A stretch of 34,087 bases of DNA from a virus, in the IMG/VR virus record IMGVR_UViG_3300020159_004774, positions 1-34,087 of that record, one strand, 5' to 3'. Below are positions 15,415 to 22,702 of this stretch, one piece after another. Numbering within the stretch: position 1 is the stretch's first letter; every line of letters begins with the position of its first letter. A program made the position numbers and the translations under genes. Below the pieces are notes generated by a model, which searched no databases, was not told the origin of the DNA, and worked only from the letters and a program-made list of their open reading frames with translations.

Positions 15415-15445
15415 AAAAAGGGAGAGTCACGCTCTCCCTTTTTTT
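15415..15445 (+). terminator. Strong intrinsic terminator
   Basis: AAAAAGGGAGAG pairs perfectly with CTCTCCCTTTTT around the 5-base loop TCACG and continues into a T-run. It follows the stop of the virion protein gene by 20 bases. The symmetrical A/T flanks would allow activity on both strands. Confidence 0.92.
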
Positions 15446-15476
15446 ATTTTGACGAAACACTTAATCTCATATTAAC

Positions 15477-16448
15477 ATGCAAATGTTTTTCAATAAGTCA
15501 CAGGAAACATACAACATCAGTCTCAAGAAATTTTCTAAAATTAAAAACAAAATATGTATTTTAAGGACTTGCGGGGGCTTGGGCGACATAATTAATATGC
15601 GTATGATTTTCGAGGATATAAAAAAGCTTTATCCTCAATTTCATATAACTTGGGCCTTGCCAAGCAATTATTTTGCTGCTGCCGAAAATCATCCATATGT
15701 TGATGCGGTTGTACATTGTGGCGATTTGGATAGAAGCGAATATTTGCAAATTTACAATTTAACTAATGCGTGTACAAGATATGAATGGGCTAAAGGCAAG
15801 GATAATGATAAAAATCGGGCTGACATATGGGCAGAGCATATCGGAATAAAGCTGCATAGTTATAATACGCACATGCCGTCTTATTATTCTGAATTTGAAA
15901 ACATAAAAAGCAAACTTAAAATGATCGGTTGGGATGGCAATAAAAAACTAATAAGTTTTGCTCCAAGATCAGCTTTAGCAGTTAAAAATCTGACACAACA
16001 ACAAGTGGAATACATAAAAAATTTAACTAAGGATTTTTTTCTGGTGATAGTTCACAGTTATCCAATATTGGAATTTGTGCATCTCGGTATACCCATGTTG
16101 ACTGGTATGCCATTAAAAGAGGCAATAGCTACTATTCAGCTATGTGATATGAACATTTCGACTGACACAGGCATCATGCACATAGCTGGAGCGTATGGAA
16201 AACCAAGTATGGCAATTTTTTCGTATACCAATGGCTACAACATAGCGAAATACTATAAAAATGCTAATATTGTACAGAAGCATATTATTGATAATACATC
16301 AACTTGTGGTCCATGCAACAATTATTACAATTGTACTGAATCCGACAATCCTGAAAGTAAGCCTTGCATGACAACCATAGGGCCAGATATGCTTTCGAAA
16401 GGATGGAATAAACTCCTAGAAAATTACACTAAATATATAAATAACTAA
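15477..16448 (+). CDS. Glycosyltransferase family 9 (heptosyltransferase-like) protein
   Basis: GT-B fold enzyme related to ADP-heptose:LPS heptosyltransferases (GT9), which move a sugar from a nucleotide donor to a glycan. The N-terminal domain has the glycine loop GGLGD (residues 33-37) after a KICILR strand. The C-terminal domain has the hallmark STDTGIMHIAGAYGKPSMAIF (228-248), the donor-binding region. A Cys cluster at 277, 280, 286 and 297 may bind metal or form disulphides. At 323 aa it has the usual GT9 length. Two ATGs (15477, 15483) are possible; neither has a good ribosome site. In a phage it may glycosylate virion proteins or alter the host surface; the acceptor is unknown. Confidence 0.83.
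   Translation: MQMFFNKSQETYNISLKKFSKIKNKICILRTCGGLGDIINMRMIFEDIKKLYPQFHITWALPSNYFAAAENHPYVDAVVHCGDLDRSEYLQIYNLTNACTRYEWAKGKDNDKNRADIWAEHIGIKLHSYNTHMPSYYSEFENIKSKLKMIGWDGNKKLISFAPRSALAVKNLTQQQVEYIKNLTKDFFLVIVHSYPILEFVHLGIPMLTGMPLKEAIATIQLCDMNISTDTGIMHIAGAYGKPSMAIFSYTNGYNIAKYYKNANIVQKHIIDNTSTCGPCNNYYNCTESDNPESKPCMTTIGPDMLSKGWNKLLENYTKYINN
16436..16443 (+). promoter_or_regulatory. T4-late-promoter-like octamer TATAAATA
   Basis: An exact TATAAATA overlaps the last codons of the GT9 gene, 30 bases before the start of the small gene heading the actin-like cassette. The position suits a late promoter for 16474-19209. Confidence 0.45.
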
Positions 16449-16473
16449 TTCTCAACACTAGTATAAATTCAAC

Positions 16474-16701
16474 ATGGCACAGCTAATTAAACCCGGAGAT
16501 GTGAAAGTAATAACCAAAGATGGTCAGATAACTGTTCAATTGCAAATTGATCTGAACATAAATTTGAACCAAACCGGGACCGTAAGCGTTTCATCTGATG
16601 GAGAAATAAAATCTAGCACGAAGACAGTTTCGGCTGAAGAAGAACCTTCTTGGGCAATACCGGATTTCGGCAATACCAAGAAAATTAAATTTGGCAAATA
16701 A
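16474..16701 (+). CDS. Small beta-rich protein of unknown function (75 aa)
   Basis: ATG follows a short AT-rich leader without a clear Shine-Dalgarno site. The middle is a strand-rich DGQITVQLQIDLNINLNQTG followed by a Ser/Thr/Glu linker and a distinct C-terminal tail (PSWAIPDFGNTKKIKFGK) that looks like a linear binding motif. It lies 12 bases before the actin-like gene. No family recognised. Confidence 0.65.
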   Translation: MAQLIKPGDVKVITKDGQITVQLQIDLNINLNQTGTVSVSSDGEIKSSTKTVSAEEEPSWAIPDFGNTKKIKFGK

Positions 16702-16713
16702 GAAAGGCAAAAG

Positions 16714-17724
16714 ATGAATCAATTTGTTGGATATGATGCTGGAACATACACGGCTGTTTGCTGCAAAAGAGACAAAAACAATAATTTTGTCTATAGGAAA
16801 GAGATTAACGCATTTCTGGAACTTCCATTAGAGAATCGTTTTGTATTTAACATGATGAAACAGGCAGGAGTTCCTCTTATTGAAAGAGAAAATGTCGCTT
16901 ATGCTCTGGGCGAAGCTGCTGTCAACATGGCATATACCCTGCCTACCTTAGAACTCAAACGACCCATGAAAGATGGGTGCGTCAACCCCAAGGAAAGAGA
17001 CGCATTTCAGATCATGAGCATCATGGCTCATAGTTTAATAGACCCAATCGAAAAAGATGGCGGAAAGTTGTATTACAGCGTGCCTGCAAATGCTATTAAT
17101 CAAGAAACTGATGCCGATTATCATTCCAAAGTCTTGGAAGCTATTTTCAAAAGCTACGCATCTGACGAGGGCAACAAGATTGAGCCTAAGCCAATCAACG
17201 AAGCTTTGGCTGTCGTTTACGCAGAACTAGGCAAGAAGGCGTTTACCGGCGTTGGTGTGTCCTGTGGGGCCGGAATGATAAATGTTTGTTATGCCATGTA
17301 TGGCAATCCAATTTTCCAATTTGCTATCGTTAATTCCGGTGACTGGATTGACAAGCAAGCAGCGAAGGCAACTGGAGAAAGTCCTACCTTCATTAACAAA
17401 GAAAAAACTAAGGTTGATCTGACCAAGAACCCAGAAACATTAGTTGAAAGAGCTATAATTACCCAATATCGTCTGATGATTGAAAAAACGATAACAGGTA
17501 TCAAAGAAGGCTTGGCAACTTCAAATAAAGCTGTCAAGGCAGAAAATCCAGTAGATTTTGTTGTGGCCGGTGGCACATCTATGGCCAAGGGATTTGTTGA
17601 TATTTTCTCAGAATCCCTTAAGACAGCAAAGTTGTCGATTCCTGTTGGAGAAGTGATAAGACCTGCCGAACCACTTTTTAGTGTAGCGAAGGGTTGTTTG
17701 ATAGCTGCTGAAGCAGCTGGTTAA
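16714..17724 (+). CDS. Actin/MreB/ParM-fold ATPase-like protein
   Basis: The five actin-superfamily motifs can be followed: phosphate-1 GYDAGTYT (6-13), connect-1 INEALAVVYAE (161-171), phosphate-2 VGVSCGAGMINVCY (180-193), adenosine VVAGGTSMAKGF (283-294) and connect-2 PLFSVAKG (320-327). The 336-aa length fits MreB/ParM/Alp proteins. Such proteins polymerise with ATP to segregate plasmids or position phage DNA. The phosphate-2 loop lacks the usual Asp (DxGxxTxD becomes VSCGAGMIN), so hydrolysis may be slow or absent. AAAGG precedes the ATG. It heads a run with a DUF5659-like protein and a helical protein, which may be partners. Confidence 0.85.
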   Translation: MNQFVGYDAGTYTAVCCKRDKNNNFVYRKEINAFLELPLENRFVFNMMKQAGVPLIERENVAYALGEAAVNMAYTLPTLELKRPMKDGCVNPKERDAFQIMSIMAHSLIDPIEKDGGKLYYSVPANAINQETDADYHSKVLEAIFKSYASDEGNKIEPKPINEALAVVYAELGKKAFTGVGVSCGAGMINVCYAMYGNPIFQFAIVNSGDWIDKQAAKATGESPTFINKEKTKVDLTKNPETLVERAIITQYRLMIEKTITGIKEGLATSNKAVKAENPVDFVVAGGTSMAKGFVDIFSESLKTAKLSIPVGEVIRPAEPLFSVAKGCLIAAEAAG

Positions 17725-17755
17725 TGAAACGATGAAACGATGAAAGGTAATTATA

Positions 17756-18211
17756 ATGTCAAAAGATTTGGTTCCAAGAAATGTCCACGATTTAGGTGTA
17801 GCAGCATATATTCTTATGCAGGCTTATCAATTAGGGGGTCGTAGAGATAAGACATTTATTTTCAATGTCCATAAGGATAAATTGGTGGAATTTGAAGATT
17901 TGAAAACATCATATCTCTTCAGCGAATTTCACTATTTTGATCACTGCCTTATGGGTTTGAAGAAACTTGAAGAATATCCCTTCGGGATAAATTCAAACAA
18001 GTTTGTAACAGATTTGGGTGCTGCTGCTTTTTTGCTGATGCATAAGTTTAAGCTGATAGGCAAAAAAGGCCGTGCATTTTATTTTGATATCAATAGTAAA
18101 GATGAAGAAAAACAATTCGATGAACTTAATTTGCAATATGCCACTTCTGAATTTCATGACTTTGATTCGAAACTAATGTCGTTGAAAAAAATTGGCGAAT
18201 TTGTTCGTTGA
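17756..18211 (+). CDS. DUF5659-like protein with two tandem copies
   Basis: The 151-aa protein is an internal duplication. Residues ~11-75 (HDLGVAAYILMQAYQLGG, FIFNV, SEFHYFDHCLMGLKKLEE) align with ~84-149 (TDLGAAAFLLMHKFKLIG, FYFDI, SEFHDFDSKLMSLKKIGE). This pattern (DLxxAAxLL, an F-x-F strand, a final short helix with LKxL) matches DUF5659 as I recall it, a small domain of unknown function common in phages. AAAGG lies before the ATG, behind an ATGAAACG tandem repeat. Cytosolic; possibly an adaptor for the actin-like product, by adjacency only. Confidence 0.7.
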   Translation: MSKDLVPRNVHDLGVAAYILMQAYQLGGRRDKTFIFNVHKDKLVEFEDLKTSYLFSEFHYFDHCLMGLKKLEEYPFGINSNKFVTDLGAAAFLLMHKFKLIGKKGRAFYFDINSKDEEKQFDELNLQYATSEFHDFDSKLMSLKKIGEFVR

Positions 18212-18225
18212 TAAATAGATATAAT

Positions 18226-19209
18226 ATGGGAATCAACAAGCAAATTACTCAATACATAAGAGAGGCAGACGAAAGTGCTACCACAGCACCATCTGCAACT
18301 CCCAATCTAGTATCAGTTGATGATATCAAGAAGATGAAAGACGAGCTAAAAAAACTTGTTGATGCTCATATTGTAAATCTAAAATTGTCGCTAGTCAGAC
18401 CCCCAACTACTAAAAGAGGCTTTTTTAGCACTATTAAAAGATGGTGGTCAAATATATGGCATGGCCCATATAACAGAGCCAGAAATCCATACTATTACCA
18501 GAATCTTCTGGGTTCTCTTGGCGACAAGAATGAAAACTATTTGCCTCTGGAGCATTACAACTTGTTGAAAAAACACAGTGAAGTGCTTGAAGAAGCAGTT
18601 GATGTAGGCGCAAGTGTTAGTGGCATTCGTTTAGTATCACTTATAGATCAGTGGGCTATTCAATTGAAAAAAGCATTGGACGAGCTTATAGACAATTGTA
18701 TTGACGGTAAAGGTTGCTCATTAAAATCACTGACTCCTCCAGTTGAAGTAACTGAGAAAAAACCAGAGCTAGAGGCTCCAGTTGTAACACCAAGCGGAGC
18801 ACCTAGAACTACTGCCGAAATGCCAGAACCACCAACTAGTTCGCCAGCAAAACCAACTGGATTGACAAAAACCCAGATTGAAATTGAAAATCTGTTGAAA
18901 AAATTAGAAAACATGGGTGGTCAAGCTGAAGAGTTTGTCAAACAGTACAGGATGGAAGATAGAGGCAAAAACTACAGGAAAATCAAAAATAAATTAGATC
19001 AATTTTTTAAGACTTTTTTGGGCAATTCAGCTTTATTAAATAGGAAAAACTACGCAGATAGTCTAATTGATTTGTTTGTTGAAGATGACGAAAATTATAA
19101 TTATTTGCCTTCTCTTTCAGAATACAATGAAATACCAAAGATATCTTTTGCAAAAGATACCACATTCTACGAAAAAACTCTTACGGTGCTTGAAAAATTA
19201 AGAGCTTGA
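18226..19209 (+). CDS. Helical protein with Pro-rich linker, unknown function (327 aa)
   Basis: The ATG at 18226 (MGINKQITQYIREADE) is preferred; an in-frame TTG at 18208 overlaps the previous stop. Residues ~20-50 are helical (VDDIKKMKDELKKLVDAH), then a basic aromatic patch (FFSTIKRWWSNIWHGPY), a helical bundle, a Pro/Thr/Glu linker at ~175-220, and a second helical domain (QIEIENLLKKLENMG onward). The two domains and the disordered linker suggest a scaffold or adaptor. Its end overlaps the convergent LSm-like gene by 12 bases. No family recognised. Confidence 0.7.
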   Translation: MGINKQITQYIREADESATTAPSATPNLVSVDDIKKMKDELKKLVDAHIVNLKLSLVRPPTTKRGFFSTIKRWWSNIWHGPYNRARNPYYYQNLLGSLGDKNENYLPLEHYNLLKKHSEVLEEAVDVGASVSGIRLVSLIDQWAIQLKKALDELIDNCIDGKGCSLKSLTPPVEVTEKKPELEAPVVTPSGAPRTTAEMPEPPTSSPAKPTGLTKTQIEIENLLKKLENMGGQAEEFVKQYRMEDRGKNYRKIKNKLDQFFKTFLGNSALLNRKNYADSLIDLFVEDDENYNYLPSLSEYNEIPKISFAKDTTFYEKTLTVLEKLRA

Positions 19210-19614
19210 AATAAATTCTCTAAATTCATCAACAGAATCTGGCAAGTCAATTGTCTTGTCTTGTAAATGTTCTGCACCAACAACTACATCTATTTTCTGC
19301 GGAATGTTAATAGTTTTGGGTTCTTCAATTCTTGCAACATTCACTTGCTCAGTGATATTTTGCGACTTTTCTTCTTCTTCTGCTATTACCTGCTCTTCTG
19401 CTATAGACAATATCTTATCATAAAATATGAAAGTCATACATTTGCTTGCAGGATGTTCATACCAAATTCCAAAATCATCTAATTTAACTAGCTTTCCTAC
19501 AAAATAATTTATGGATTGCTCTTCATTAAAATTTCTGTTGATACTTGTGGTGAAAAATGTGACCATTTTGTTTTGAAAATACTCAAGACTTCTTATTTGT
19601 TTATCTGATAGCAT
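19198..19614 (-). CDS. Possible LSm/Hfq-like small barrel protein with acidic tail
   Basis: Either ATG at 19614 or GTG at 19626 could start it; both overlap the end of the primase gene, so it follows the primase in one operon. Residues ~15-70 contain KMVTFFTTSIN, then YFVGKLVKLDDFGIWYEHP, MTFIFYDKILSIAEEQ, a strand-turn-strand order like an Sm fold (Sm1 G-x-hydrophobic-x-x-x-D, with an Sm2-like end). This is a fold guess only. The C-terminal half is Glu-rich and disordered, ending in an acidic DSVDEFREFISSS, which resembles the acidic tip of single-strand-binding partners. Function unknown. Confidence 0.6.
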   Translation of the reverse strand: MLSDKQIRSLEYFQNKMVTFFTTSINRNFNEEQSINYFVGKLVKLDDFGIWYEHPASKCMTFIFYDKILSIAEEQVIAEEEEKSQNITEQVNVARIEEPKTINIPQKIDVVVGAEHLQDKTIDLPDSVDEFREFISSS

Positions 19615-20620
19615 AAGGGGTTTCACTTTCTAGCTCTTTTTCGCTTTTATCAATAAATGCTCTTAGTATTTTAGCGTTATGGTTGCACAAAAGTTCGTTC
19701 CAATCTTTGCAGCCAATAGGAGGCGATACAGTTGTCATTCTTTTAATTGGATTGATTGAACAGTATGCGTTTAGTTTTGAAAGCATATTTGCTATTGCTG
19801 ATTGACCTGCATTGTCTGCGTCCAAAGCCAAACATATTTTGTATTGACTTAGATAAGATGCTTGTTTATCGCTTAGATTTTTGCCTCCGCAAGCCACAGC
19901 AGCCAAACCTGCTTTAGCCAACGACATGGCATCAAATTCTCCTTCGCATAAATAAATTTTTTCGCCTTCGTTTGGATAAGAAGTAAAATAAAGCACATCT
20001 TCCTTGCCAACTCCCGTTTCTTTTTCCGGCCCACGATATCTCAAATCGTGATCAACAATAGTTCTGCCATTGAAGTAAATAAGTTTATTATCCGGTGAAT
20101 AATAGGGTATGATTATTCTTCCAAAATATTTGCCGCCGGAACAAAAATACAAACCTTGCGTGTCAAGTTTTCTCTTTGAAAGATATGCCTGACATTTTTG
20201 ATACCAGTTTTCAGGGGATTTATTTATTAAAACCGTGTTGGGGGGAAGAGAGAGTATTTTCCAATCTATCTTGCCTAATAATTCGGTGAAATTTTCATCT
20301 TGCAAGTTATCATCAAAGTCAAGGCTTTCAATTGGTTTACCACTATTTTTATTTAATCCCAAAGTCTTAAGTGCAGTTTTAAGATCACACTTGTCAACAA
20401 GCATGACAAGACCGATTAATGTGCCTTTTTTTTCTGATTTCCAGCAATGATAGACACCACTTGGCACCCTGCCTTTGCCTCCATTAGGATTGCAATATAA
20501 ATGGTGTTTTGAATCTGAATCTGCAAATATAGAATTTAGACGCACTTCTTGGCCAGCAACTTTGACATCGCCGAATCGACTCTCAGCCCAATCTACAAAT
20601 GTGTCAAAATCTACTGCCAT
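19601..20620 (-). CDS. DNA primase-like protein with CHC2-type zinc region and TOPRIM domain
   Basis: The start is at 20620 (MAVDFDTF): AAGGAGG precedes it, while the longer frame lacks one. Residues 38-60 hold HHLYC and YHCW, a likely zinc-binding CHC2-type motif. The TOPRIM domain has CEGEFDAMSLAKAG (225-238; the acidic Glu pair) and ALDADNAGQSA (265-275; DxD), followed by KDWNELL (305-311) typical of phage primases. At 339 aa there is no helicase domain, unlike T7 gp4, so a helicase must come from elsewhere. It primes lagging-strand synthesis in the phage replisome. It is divergent from the Fe-S nuclease gene, 72 bases away. Confidence 0.87.
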   Translation of the reverse strand: MAVDFDTFVDWAESRFGDVKVAGQEVRLNSIFADSDSKHHLYCNPNGGKGRVPSGVYHCWKSEKKGTLIGLVMLVDKCDLKTALKTLGLNKNSGKPIESLDFDDNLQDENFTELLGKIDWKILSLPPNTVLINKSPENWYQKCQAYLSKRKLDTQGLYFCSGGKYFGRIIIPYYSPDNKLIYFNGRTIVDHDLRYRGPEKETGVGKEDVLYFTSYPNEGEKIYLCEGEFDAMSLAKAGLAAVACGGKNLSDKQASYLSQYKICLALDADNAGQSAIANMLSKLNAYCSINPIKRMTTVSPPIGCKDWNELLCNHNAKILRAFIDKSEKELESETPYAIR

Positions 20621-20641
20621 AAAAATTCCTCCTTCTTTAAT

Positions 20642-20649
20642 TATAAATA
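20642..20649 (+). promoter_or_regulatory. TATAAATA octamer in the primase/nuclease divergent gap
   Basis: An exact TATAAATA lies in the 72-base gap between the divergent primase and nuclease genes, 43 bases before the nuclease ATG on the plus strand. A TATAATTTATT run just before that ATG may be an alternative -10. Which is used cannot be told. Confidence 0.35.
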
Positions 20650-20692
20650 ATGCAAAATTAGTTCGCAAGGTTGTTTTCTACTATAATTTATT

Positions 20693-21457
20693 ATGAGAAT
20701 TGACCATTTAAGTGTAAGCAGAACTCAATGTTTTGATCTTTGTCAGCAACAATACAAATACAGATATCATCTCAAAGTTATTCCAGATAAGCCTGAGCAA
20801 ATATATTTCATGTATGGCAAATTAGTCCATAAAGCAGCAGAAATGTATGTTGAGGAAAAAGGCAAGCGACCAATACAAGAAATTGGGAAATTACTTTTGA
20901 ATGGCGAAATACCATTTGAAGGAACAAATAATTTAGCCAGACTGACTACAGAATATCACAATAAGTTTTGGAATCATTTGGCCAATATTCAAAAACTGAC
21001 AGAAAAAGTCGGATTTGACGGAGAAATAGAATACAAAATCGAATACGATCTGGATTCACCTAACAAAAAAATATTGTTGGGATTTATTGACAGACTCATA
21101 ATCAAAAACAATACGGCTTTGATTATTGACTACAAAACTAGCAAAGACAACGCATGGAGAAAAAACAAACAAACAATTAAACAAGATTTGCAAATGAACG
21201 CATACGCCTTTGTTGTCCACGACCAGTTTGGCATACCTCCAGAAAATATTCATGCAGCCCTGTATTATCTGGAAGGCGGTAAAATCGTCAGCACTAATTT
21301 TAGTTTAGAAAATTTAATGAAACATAAGGAGACTTTACGAAAAACTTTTCTTAAAATAGAACAGTTGCATGAAAATCAAGCATCGGCAAATGTTGGGAAT
21401 CATTGCAACCGTTGTGATTATTCAGAAATTTGTCCTTTTTTCAGAAGAGAGTTTTAA
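20693..21457 (+). CDS. PD-(D/E)XK nuclease, Cas4/RecB-like with Fe-S cysteines
   Basis: Residues show the Cas4/AddB/RecB nuclease signature: H46 (KLVHKAAE), D133 (GFIDR), D146-x-K148 (IIDYKTS) and Q167 (DLQMNAY). The cysteines fit a [4Fe-4S] clasp as in Cas4 and AddB: C13 or C17 at the N-terminus (QCFDLC) with C238, C241 and C247 at the C-terminus (CNRCDYSEIC). At 254 aa it is a stand-alone nuclease without helicase. It probably trims DNA ends in replication or recombination. No cas genes or CRISPR array are nearby, so a CRISPR role is not supported. The next gene starts directly at its stop. Confidence 0.88.
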   Translation: MRIDHLSVSRTQCFDLCQQQYKYRYHLKVIPDKPEQIYFMYGKLVHKAAEMYVEEKGKRPIQEIGKLLLNGEIPFEGTNNLARLTTEYHNKFWNHLANIQKLTEKVGFDGEIEYKIEYDLDSPNKKILLGFIDRLIIKNNTALIIDYKTSKDNAWRKNKQTIKQDLQMNAYAFVVHDQFGIPPENIHAALYYLEGGKIVSTNFSLENLMKHKETLRKTFLKIEQLHENQASANVGNHCNRCDYSEICPFFRREF

Positions 21458-21919
21458 ATGTTTTTCAAGAATAAAGTAAAAACCAAATACAACAAAATCG
21501 TGGTGAACCACCAAGTCTTTCTAACACCAAGTCAGAGAAATAATGTTTACTACGGCGAAACCGTAAAGGTTGTTGGAATTTTGACCCAATATAAAGTTGT
21601 TGATGGACTTTACCCAATCAAACATAATGAAGTATTCTGCAATTACAGTATTTGTAGTAAAACAGACACTCTAGAATTCATCGAATGTCTTCCTGCTGAA
21701 TATAGAATTAATTTGCCAGCTTACGATAGCGAAGGAAAATCAACTCAATATCCAGATATCGATCTAGTTGATATTCTTGACAAAAAACAAGGTGGCAGAG
21801 AAAGTATTTTTTTCGAAGCCATGTACACCGATAGCAAGAAAAAAATTCAGGGATTTCATAAAATAGAAATTAGAGACATAAAGTATTTTGAAAAAAGTCT
21901 TAATTTCATTAAGTTTTAG
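21458..21919 (+). CDS. Unknown protein coupled to the nuclease gene (153 aa)
   Basis: The ATG immediately follows the nuclease TAA, so it is probably translated by coupling. The protein starts basic (FFKNKVKTKYNK) and has beta-like segments (YYGETVKVVGILTQYKVVDG), possibly an OB-type barrel, then an acidic segment (YPDIDLVDILDKK). No family was recognised. A DNA-binding partner of the nuclease is plausible from linkage only. It converges with and overlaps by 4 bases the minus-strand virion gene. Confidence 0.65.
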   Translation: MFFKNKVKTKYNKIVVNHQVFLTPSQRNNVYYGETVKVVGILTQYKVVDGLYPIKHNEVFCNYSICSKTDTLEFIECLPAEYRINLPAYDSEGKSTQYPDIDLVDILDKKQGGRESIFFEAMYTDSKKKIQGFHKIEIRDIKYFEKSLNFIKF

Positions 21920-22440
21920 CAGTTTCTTAAAGCCATAGAGAACCTAACAGAGATTGTATCGCCAGCAGTTACGACCACATTAGATCCTAAAGGCACACTG
22001 GAATATAAGATGCCAGCCGTGCCAGATGATATATTTGTCAGGAACATATTTTTTACTGGTCCCCACGATGAACCAATTGAACTAAAAACGATAACTCCAC
22101 TCTTGGCTTTTACTGTAGTGCCTTCTGTGACTATGGTAAATCCTGTGGTGGAGCTTACAGGCTGTCTGTTGTAACCGCCAGATGCTGGTTCGCCACTTAA
22201 ATTAGATAATGTGTCAGTCACATTAAGTGCTGATCTATTATCAAGACCCAAATAGTAAATGCTAGGTATGTAAGGATTGATGGCTGGTCCGGGTCCACCT
22301 ACGAATAATGCGCTGAGTATTTGAGATTCTCCCCCCAAATGTAAAATATTGTGGAGATTTTCTGCTTGATACAATACTTTATCGTCTCTGGTTACTTTAA
22401 ACTCATCAACAATAAGAATTCCGTGCCAATCTTTTTTCAT
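21916..22440 (-). CDS. Virion structural protein (174 aa)
   Basis: The start is set at 22440 (MKKDWHGILIVDEF), with AGGG a few bases upstream; a longer frame to 22500 would overlap the plus-strand gene. The pattern YYLGLDNRSALNVTDTLSN with GEPASGGYNRQPV, then SSTTGFTIV, is one I associate with tailed-phage virion proteins. The C-terminus is Gly/Ser/Val-rich and beta-predicted (GSNVVVTAGDTISVRF). No membrane segment. Exact place in the particle unknown. Confidence 0.7.
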   Translation of the reverse strand: MKKDWHGILIVDEFKVTRDDKVLYQAENLHNILHLGGESQILSALFVGGPGPAINPYIPSIYYLGLDNRSALNVTDTLSNLSGEPASGGYNRQPVSSTTGFTIVTEGTTVKAKSGVIVFSSIGSSWGPVKNMFLTNISSGTAGILYSSVPLGSNVVVTAGDTISVRFSMALRNC

Positions 22441-22471
22441 ATGTACCCTAGATATATGTATGCTTGGATTT

Positions 22472-22702
22472 ATGGAATATTTGACTATTTTGGAAGGCAC
22501 ACCTGACAGTTGGCTAACACCTTCTCCAGAGCCATTGAATTATTTATATAAAAAATATAAAGCCCCCACATCATGGGGAAATATTAATACCGGAGAAATG
22601 CCTCCTGTAGCAAAACCTAAAATTTTCGAAATACCAGCAAAAAAAGTAAGGAACCGTCAGTCTATCAAAATTGACGGCTCCAAAAAACTTAATAATCAAT
22701 AG
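22472..22702 (+). CDS. Small Pro-rich protein, doubtful but plausible (76 aa)
   Basis: ATG at 22472 (or 22460) opens a frame giving MEYLTILEGTPDSWL, then SPEPLNYLYKKYKAP and a basic C-terminus. It has no clear ribosome site. It lies between two minus-strand genes, and its 3' end carries the minus-strand terminator. The composition is protein-like and there are no better candidates for the interval 22441-22695, but it could be a chance frame. Confidence 0.4.
   Translation: MEYLTILEGTPDSWLTPSPEPLNYLYKKYKAPTSWGNINTGEMPPVAKPKIFEIPAKKVRNRQSIKIDGSKKLNNQ
22541..22548 (-). promoter_or_regulatory. T4-late-promoter-like octamer TATAAATA, minus strand
   Basis: An exact TATAAATA on the minus strand lies 100 bases upstream of the 22440 start of the virion gene and downstream of the minus-strand terminator at 22639-22681. 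That is the expected order for a new transcription unit. Confidence 0.45.
22639..22681 (-). terminator. Intrinsic terminator of the metallopeptidase/acidic-protein operon
   Basis: On the minus strand GGAGCCGTCA (22681-22672) pairs with TGACGGTTCC (22659-22650), 10 bp with one G-T pair, loop 12 bases, followed by TTAC and a run of seven Ts. It lies just after the acidic-protein stop at 22696. Confidence 0.82.

Noticed and set aside
20621-20668. 16-residue N-terminal extension of the primase
   Set aside because: The ATG at 20620 is directly preceded by AAGGAGG; the extension would translate through that ribosome site.
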